From Hordeum vulgare subsp. vulgare (taxonomy: Eukaryota; Streptophyta; Magnoliopsida; Poales; Poaceae): a stretch of 64,000 bases of DNA. Location of the stretch: contig NC_058519.1 of NCBI RefSeq assembly GCF_904849725.1, positions 537,672,316-537,736,315 on the forward strand, written 5' to 3'. The notes beneath the pieces are model-generated. The model searched no databases, was not told the origin of the DNA, and saw only the letters and a program-made list of their open reading frames with translations. Each line of letters opens with the position of its first letter. Position 1 is the first letter of the stretch. Below are positions 57,487 to 64,000 of the stretch, in pieces. The translations under genes were made by a program, and so were the position numbers.

Positions 57487-57713
57487 TACGTTCTAGGGAA
57501 CGTTGCATGGAAAACAAAAAATTTCCAACGCACAAGCAAGATCTATCCATGGAGATGCATAGCTACAAGAGGGGGAGTGTGTCTACATACCTTTGTAGAT
57601 TGTTAAGTACAAGTGTATATTACGTGGTTGATGTAGTCGTACTCTTCACAATCCGTTCGCAATCCAATCCGATCCAGCTGCGAACGGACGACACATCTGT
57701 TTTCAGCACACGT
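57487..57713 (-). mobile_element. Angela/WIS-like Copia LTR end fragment
   Basis: On minus this looks like the last ~230 bp of an Angela/WIS-type LTR: plus-strand motifs GGGAACGTTGCATGGAAAAC, GTCTACATACCT, GTTGATGTAGTCGTACTC and GAACGGACGACAC parallel the remembered family, with divergence. It is cut at 57713 by the insertion of element D. Confidence 0.55.
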
Positions 57714-58665
57714 TGAAAAGACCTCGATGACGCCTAGAGGGGGGGGGGTGAATAGGCTATTTAAAAACTTCTTCAGATTTGGCTTGAACCTGATGCGGAA
57801 ATAAACTAAGAAGGTACTTGTCAAGCTCAAATCCTAAATGCACTAGGCACTGCAACGTGTATCAACAACACGATCTACTAAGATGGGCACAATGCAGTTA
57901 CTAACAAGCACAAGTAAGTTACACAAACTTACTTGAGCTATATCACACGACAAGTAGGTAAATAACACAAGATACTAGATCACACTATATCACACGATAT
58001 ATCAAGGGCTGCAAGTATGTACGTGTGGATATAGAGTATGCTTGAATGATTAATCTTGTACAAGAAGTTGCCAACACAATATAATGAGCACAAGCAATAT
58101 GCAATGTATGTATGCTCAAATAACGCAAGCAAACCACAAGTAAGGAGTTAGGGTTAAGGATAACCAAGGTCACTGAGACGAAGATGTATCCCGATGTTCA
58201 CTTCCTTGGAGGGAAGCTAGTCACCGTTAGAGAGGTGGATGTTACCACGAAGGCACATCAACGCCACGAAGGCTCACCCTATTCTCCCTTTGAGATAACA
58301 CCACGAAGGCGTTTCTCAACCACTAGTGGTAAGCCTTTGAGGTGGCTTTCAAACCCTCACAAACTTTTCCGGGGGAAATCACACGAATTGATTCCTCTCC
58401 GAAGAACTCCTACCGCCTAGGAGTCTCCAACCTCCAAGAGTAACAAGATCACGGGGAATGCTCAAAACTTGCTCAAATCACAAATAGCTTGGGTTGAGAG
58501 AAGGAGAGGGAGAAGATCTATATTTTGATTGGAACAACTCTCAAAGGGGCTCACAAATGCTCTTGGGATCTAATATTTGGAGTGAGCAAATGTGTGTGAG
58601 GTGGAAGTGTGTTCTTATGAGGATAAGGCTGTGTTGGGCAGCCCTCTCACGAAGTGGGAGGGGGG

Positions 58666-58673
58666 TATTTATA
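58666..58673 (-). promoter_or_regulatory. TATA box of element D LTR
   Basis: TATAAATA on minus, directly downstream (minus sense) of the palindrome array at 58720-59310. Confidence 0.65.
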
Positions 58674-58719
58674 GTGTGGAGATAAAAAGAGCCGTTGGGG
58701 GTACTTTTAAGTCACACCG

Positions 58720-59310
58720 GGTCCGGACGTCCAACACTTGTCGGAAGTCCGGGCGTCCGCGAGGGACCGGACGTCCGACAGTGGCCGGACATCCGAGACC
58801 TGTAGCCATGACTGGAACTCTTCTGAGTTCGTCAGCGGCCGGACGTCCGACAGGGGTCGGTCGTCCGAGGCCTGTAGATGTGCCTGAACATATTTGAATT
58901 CATCAGAATACGGACGTCCGGAGTGCCCCGGAAGTCCGTGTTATACATCAAAATTCCTACTGGTGGTATGTTCCGAATTTCCGACGGGTGTCGGACGTCC
59001 GGCGCTCGGACGTCCGTAGGTAGCCGGATTTCCAAGACATAGTGCACACAAACTACTGGTGTTGACCTCCGGATTTCCGGAGCTTGGCCGGACGTCCGGC
59101 CCTCGGTCGTCCGGAGGGAGCCGGATTTCCGAGATATAAGCCTTACAAACTACTGGTGTCTGGCTGCGGATTTCCTGAGGGAGCCGGATGTCCGGGCCTC
59201 GGACGTCCGGAGGAAGCCGGAAGTCCGAGTTATATGGCTCTGATTTCTCTGGTATAGGATTCCGGATTTCCGAAGCTGTCGGGCGTCCGGCCCTCGGACG
59301 TCCGGAGGAG
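58720..59310 (-). promoter_or_regulatory. CGGACGTCCG palindrome array of element D LTR
   Basis: More than 15 copies or variants of the perfect palindrome CGGACGTCCG, often paired as CCGGACGTCCGGCCCTCGG. They carry an ACGT core and sit upstream of the minus-strand TATA box. Decayed copies such as CGGACATCCG and GGATTTCCG are interspersed, consistent with C-to-T change. Confidence 0.8.
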
Positions 59311-59692
59311 GCCCGATGTCCGAGGCACTGGTTCTGTTTTCAGATAACAGCAGAGCAGTGGAGATGTGGTCTGATCAGAAAGTGAAGATGTAGTTTGAGC
59401 AAGTTCATCGCAAAACCTGTGATCCCCTCTTAATAGTGCGGGATCCCTAAGGACTCAAGAATCATAAAAGAGTACTGATGATCCATACTTGAGTGTATAG
59501 TTTTATTCGCTGATCATCACTCCGCACAACTAACGTCAAAGGAACTGATACCTTTGAGTTAGCCCTTTCACTTGAGCTTGATGTTGTTGTTCCTTCTTGG
59601 CTCAAGTTGAAAGCAAGACATGATGAAGTCTTCAAGTAGCTTTCCCATACACAATGCGGAAAGCCTAGCTTATGTATTCATCTTCATTTGTT

Positions 59693-59830
59693 CACCATGT
59701 GAACATCCACAAGAATCAAGCATGAAGTTGTCAAGAATGCTTATCTTGATCTTGTCCTGTCCACCATGTGAACATCCACAAGAATCAAGCATGTAGTGCT
59801 CAGGAATGCTTATCTTGATCTTGTCCTTGT
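59693..59830 (-). repeat. 69-bp tandem duplication in element D LTR
   Basis: CACCATGTGAACATCCACAA starts at 59693 and again at 59762. The two units differ at only a few positions and are followed by a shorter GTCCTTGT(T/C)AGCACATGA duplication. Confidence 0.8.
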
Positions 59831-60366
59831 TAGCACATGAGGTTGTCCTTGTCAGCACATGATCATTGACAATAGTTTCAATGATATATTCGTGTTGATC
59901 CGCTTGAACTTGCACACCACAATCTTGATGACGATCACCACTTGACGTCATCCTTCATGGGTTGTATGAGATCTTCCTTTTGACGCAAGCCCAATGGAAA
60001 CACACCTAACCCCCACATAGGAGTCTCACAAAGACCATGGGTTAGTACACAAACACGTAATGGACAATGCTTACCATACCATGGGATCAGTTGATCCCTC
60101 TCGGTACATCTTATACGCTTTGTGTGTTGATCATCTTGACTTGCTCTTAGTCTGAGATCTTTATCAACCTAGTGTTTCTATGACCATTCTTTGGATAATA
60201 CCTTGAATAACATCTTGGTCAACATATAAACTCCTTGAACCCAACAGATGGACTTCAAGAAGTGCCTATGGACAAATCCTATAAATATAACTTAAGGCAA
60301 CCATTAGTCCATAGGGATTGTCATCAATTACCAAAACCACATATGGAGATATATTATGCTCTATCA

Positions 60367-60380
60367 ATCTCCCCCATTTT
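60367..60380 (-). other. Element D polypurine tract
   Basis: ATCTCCCCCATTTT on plus is AAAATGGGGGAGAT on minus, directly before the 3' LTR. Confidence 0.75.
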
Positions 60381-63300
60381 GGTAATTGAAGACAACCACT
60401 TCAAGAGAGTTTATATAAGGAAATAAGCATAACCAAGCGCACACATACAAGGTAATAGTGCATGTGAGCAAGATGTAAATGCTTACGCAATAAAAGCAAA
60501 ACCCTCTAAACATATCCAAAGTAAACTCTCTAAACTTCTCCCCCATTGGCATCGATTGCCAAAATGGACGAAAAGTTTAGAAAGCAAATATAGTAGGTGG
60601 TCCTCCAAAAAGTGTGTACTTCTCAGCAAATGAGTGCAGAAAAATACACAAATACAATGATAAGTAGTTGGAGGAAAACAAACTATATTAAGGACCCAAA
60701 GATTGCAAAAAGAATCGTATGCCACAAAGACATACAAAGATAGTGGCAAGAAATCAAAAGATCCCAGATGGAACAAGCAATCATATGGTCCTTCGAACCA
60801 CATGAATAAAAGATATTATGATAAAGGCAACATAGTGCTTTATCAAAGACTAGAGAAGCTCCCCATGATTTGTGCACTAATATGAGATTTTTGTATTTGA
60901 CACACGTGCACAAAATAGGATCATTGCTCCCCCAGAATTTATAAAACACACAACGAGCGCAAGAGGATAGATGAGACAATAAGCATATCACTTGCACAAA
61001 ACAAATGGTTGAGCAACATGTAATAGAAGCAACTTAAGAATAGGCTCAAACAAAGTAATGTGTATGAGTCATGGAAAAGCACTTGAGAAGACTAAGATAA
61101 GGATGAGCATTACTCATCAACATAGTCTTGATGAATATGAGATACAAAGTGCAAGACATATCATTCCCACACACACATACTAGAAAATGGGTTCACAAGC
61201 TTACTAATAAACACAATAGGAACCAACGCTTGTGACAACCCATTGTGAAGATAGGAAGTAAGAATCTTGTCAAGAGGAGGGATACTAATTGAAAATGGCA
61301 AAAACCCTCATCAAGACAAGTATGAGGAAAAATAATCTTCACGGCCAAAGAGTGCACCAAGATATAGGAAGATAAGATACGCACTCAAAACAAATCCTTT
61401 CACGTTGCCACCAAAAACCGAAAAAGGAAATGCAGCGATGGACGTGAAAGAAAAGAGGATATCAATTAGAGATGTAACTTCTCTCATGTGACCAAGATTC
61501 TAAGTAGAAGACAATCATGATGATATATATATCCACAAAGAAGGATGTACAAACGAAATGGTTACAAGAAGGAAGAACACTAGATATCCAAAAAGGGAAG
61601 TCATAAATATATCAATGAGATCTTTTGCTTGGAAGCATAGCACATGGCCTAATATTTTCTTATTGTATAATATGAACTTCCAACATACAAACATCAAAGA
61701 CATCCCAACTAGCAGTAAGACATCATCGTTCGGATGCTTTGAGAAAGCAAACAAGTACTACGAGAACAAATCAAGAGATTCATGCCATGATGCAACCTGG
61801 AAAAGAAAAGACAGGTTGGGTCCTTTGCAAGAAAAGAATGCATGATGTGGATACTTGTTACCGAGACAACATTGGTTTGATGTAGTAGATGGTTGTTCTT
61901 TGATCATTCTAACTTGGCTCCAATAATCACATGGTCTCAACATCTTCCTTATAGGTGAGCCGAGCATCCAATGCATCCCTAGTTGTTCCTGTAACAACAA
62001 AACAAACAAAATGGTGCCCAAACTCATTGGGACCAAAGAGTTAGAAAACCAGCAATACATAGGACAGACTCCATATACATATGTGCATATAGATATGAAT
62101 TTGAATTTCATGCACACTTTAGCCAATTTATGACAAGGTGGAATTTCCCCTATATATTGGGTCAAAGAAGGAAAGCAAGCAAAAGAAGTTGTATATAGTA
62201 GATATGATACGCATGCTCAATACTCTTAAGAGTCAACTCAACACAAAGTTGATAAGTCACCAAAAGACAAGGTATCAAGTGATAATAAGATCCTAAAACA
62301 AAAGAACTATCACTTGAAAGATATCAATTAAAAAGATACATCAAGGAATGAGATATCCATTGACACATGCCAATTAGAAGGCAACAAGAAACCAATTGAA
62401 GGAAAACAAAACACAAAGTATCTAGTTTCCAAGAGAGAGCTAGGTTCCAACAAACAAAGCCCTCTACAAATTTTCATGATGGCACAAAGCATCATAAAGA
62501 GCAAGACTTGCCTCCCATCAACACACACTTGATGGGGATCAAATGATTTTATGATGGGTGAATAAAGAGAGTGTTTTAAAGAGAATAGGATAGCTCCCCC
62601 AAGGACGTGCATTATATCGAATTTGCATTTGAATACAAAACGCACACGATGGGATCATCACTTTCTCTATATCTATAACCACACTAGACATGTTAAAAAT
62701 AGATTCATAAGAGGCAAGAAAGACAAACGAAACACAAAATCCAATGTAAAGATGATTATCAATTCCAATCATATGATGGAATACCAATTGTCAACGACAA
62801 GAAGTATTTTTGAAATGATACTCATTGGTAGATCACAAATATATCCAAGATCATCTTTACCCATAAAACGCAAGCAAATGTCACTTGTAGAGCTAACATG
62901 CCACCTAGGAACAAGATAATTTACAATATCAACACTAAGTGGCAATACGTCAAATGTACACATTTTCTAGGTTTGTAATATGCACATAGCATATTACTCC
63001 CCCATAATGTGATAAACCAATAACATTAACAAGTGGCAAATTGAAACCAACAAGAGATGATTAATGGACCATATAGAATTTGAATTTCTCATGAGTAAGA
63101 CATACCACATAGACACTAGATAATCTTGAAGCATCAAAACTAAGTGGTATTCCCCATGTATACACATTTATAGGATTGTGAGGTGTACAAAGCACATCAC
63201 TCCCCCACAATGGAATAATCCATTAATCTCTCACAAGAGCCAACAAAAATACAGACAAGATGCAAATAGGCTCAATACAAGACTCACATGTACATGATGT

Positions 63301-63579
63301 GCAAACCAACATACACATACTTGATTACTCAAGATAAGCAAGTTGGAAGCACAACATATACAAACGCATGCAAGGTACAAAACCACAACATGCAAAAGGG
63401 GGGCAAGCACCTAACAATGTAAACAGTTTAAGTATAAGTTACCGTAAGGAGGCACATTGGATATAAGATAGAAACTCGATAATCCAAATGACTTGGCTTG
63501 AGATAATATGAATGATGAAGACCCCTTAATTCTTAATTATGTATCCAAGTCTCTAATGTCCTCCATAGTCACCTATTGA
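60381..63579 (-). other. Element D internal non-coding region with repeated polypurine-tract-like motifs
   Basis: CTCCCCC-type motifs (GGGGGAG on minus) lie at 60537-60549, 60926-60935, 62591-62600, 62996-63005 and 63199-63206. The last two are in a duplicated segment offset by about 206 bp. The region is A-rich on plus and has no frame with a known domain. Confidence 0.6.
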
Positions 63580-64000
63580 TCAAGTTCGAGCTTGTTGGTC
63601 CCCAACTACGTTGGGTCCTAAGAAGTTAATCACAATAGGCTTGGCAACCCAAATGGTTCTTTTCTTGACACCATTTTGAGTACCAACAAACTTGGAAAAC
63701 ACATTACCAACCTTATCATTCCCAAGGGAATAGATATCATCAATAGTGATTGGGTTGGATAAGTTACCTCTTGTGCAAGACGAAGCGACGTGACCCTTCT
63801 CACGACATAAGTAGCAACATCTACCCTTTTCTTTCTTCCCAGTTGATTTCTCACCTCGGGGAGTGTTGGTTTGGGTCTTATTGGGAAGAGGCCTTCCTTC
63901 AACTTGTAGTTGAATATGTGATTGAGTTCGTGGCCGCTTCCCTTGTTGCTTGTGACTTTGAGACTTCGTCTTCAGAGGGCAAGATCCAACATGGTGCCCT
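63580..64000 (-). CDS. Element D gag, C-terminal part (partial, truncated by the window)
   Basis: Minus frame open from the right edge to TGA at 63580-63582, about 139 codons. Near the edge is the tail of a first knuckle (GHHVGSCPLK), then a basic Lys/Arg/Gln-rich linker and a full CCHC knuckle CYLCREKGHVASSC at about 63830-63790. The end is KRTIWVAKPIVINFLGPN. Two knuckles plus a WVxKP-type C-terminal segment fit a retrotransposon nucleocapsid; the segment ending recalls the WVPKTKP end of element C gag. No start codon is in the window. pol does not follow. Confidence 0.7.
   Translation of the reverse strand, partial: GHHVGSCPLKTKSQSHKQQGKRPRTQSHIQLQVEGRPLPNKTQTNTPRGEKSTGKKEKGRCCYLCREKGHVASSCTRGNLSNPITIDDIYSLGNDKVGNVFSKFVGTQNGVKKRTIWVAKPIVINFLGPNVVGDQQART

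Larger units (their letters stand above)
57714..60366 (-). repeat. Element D 3' LTR
   Basis: 2653 bp. The left end on plus is TGAAAAGACCTCGATGACGC and the right end CTCTATCA. The G-run with GTGAATAGG at 57739-57758 is the minus-strand counterpart of CCTATTCACCCCCCCTCTAG near the end of the element C LTR, supporting a shared lineage. Confidence 0.78.
57714..64000 (-). mobile_element. Element D: Sirevirus-like Copia element, 3' part, running off the right edge
   Basis: On minus the order is gag C-terminus (64000-63580), about 3.2 kb of non-coding DNA with six polypurine-tract-like motifs, and a 2.65 kb 3' LTR (60366-57714). No protease, integrase, RT or RNase H is found between gag and the LTR, so the copy is non-autonomous. 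LTR layout (palindrome array upstream of TATA) and multiple polypurine tracts match element C, but sequence and palindrome differ. The TSD candidate at the left is CACGT (57709-57713). Confidence 0.78.

Overview
This is nuclear DNA from a grass of the wheat/barley tribe (Triticeae). The evidence is an Au-type tRNA-derived SINE, several TA-flanked Stowaway MITEs with CTCCCTCCGT ends, an Angela/WIS-like Copia LTR end, nested Gypsy and Copia elements making up most of the sequence, and two intron-containing plant genes in a low-copy island. Lineage names come from memory of these families, not from a search. LAYOUT. 1-19685: the 5' end of a minus-strand Ty3/Gypsy element, with internal DNA running off the left edge. 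Its single ~3.85 kb LTR (1628-19685) was split twice by members of one non-autonomous Gypsy family: element A on plus (2870-9871, TSD TGTGG) and element B on minus (11621-18815, TSD AGGGC). 19686-24493: unassigned DNA, a dead LINE, a 75-bp higher-order tandem repeat and an Au SINE. 24494-36700: the gene island. 36700-45250: low-copy DNA with two or three MITEs and no convincing gene. 45258-56735: a complete Sirevirus-like Copia element (C, TSD CACCT) inserted in the LTR of another Gypsy element (pieces at about 44950-45257 and 56736-57486). 57487-57713: an Angela/WIS-like LTR fragment, itself split by element D. 57714-64000: element D, the 3' LTR and gag end of a second Sirevirus-like element on minus, which runs off the right edge. 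GENES. Two plus-strand genes lie head to tail with 343 bp between coding regions. The first is a PUB6/7/45-class U-box/armadillo E3 ubiquitin ligase (five coding exons, 828 aa, a 1 kb 5'UTR intron carrying a MITE, and short uORFs). The second is PPO2, protoporphyrinogen IX oxidase of haem and chlorophyll synthesis (17 exons, 554 aa, two in-frame start codons, one GC-AG intron). Both models keep frame across every junction and look functional. There is no sign that their products work together. MOST UNUSUAL FEATURE. Element C carries, between pol and its 3' LTR, what looks like its own transcription unit. It has a block of the same palindrome found upstream of the LTR TATA box but in the opposite orientation, then a TATA box, a start codon in good context, a 309-bp GT-AG intron that restores frame, and a third ORF (decayed by two stops) with an acidic tail. 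The two Sirevirus-like elements use unrelated palindromes in the same architecture.
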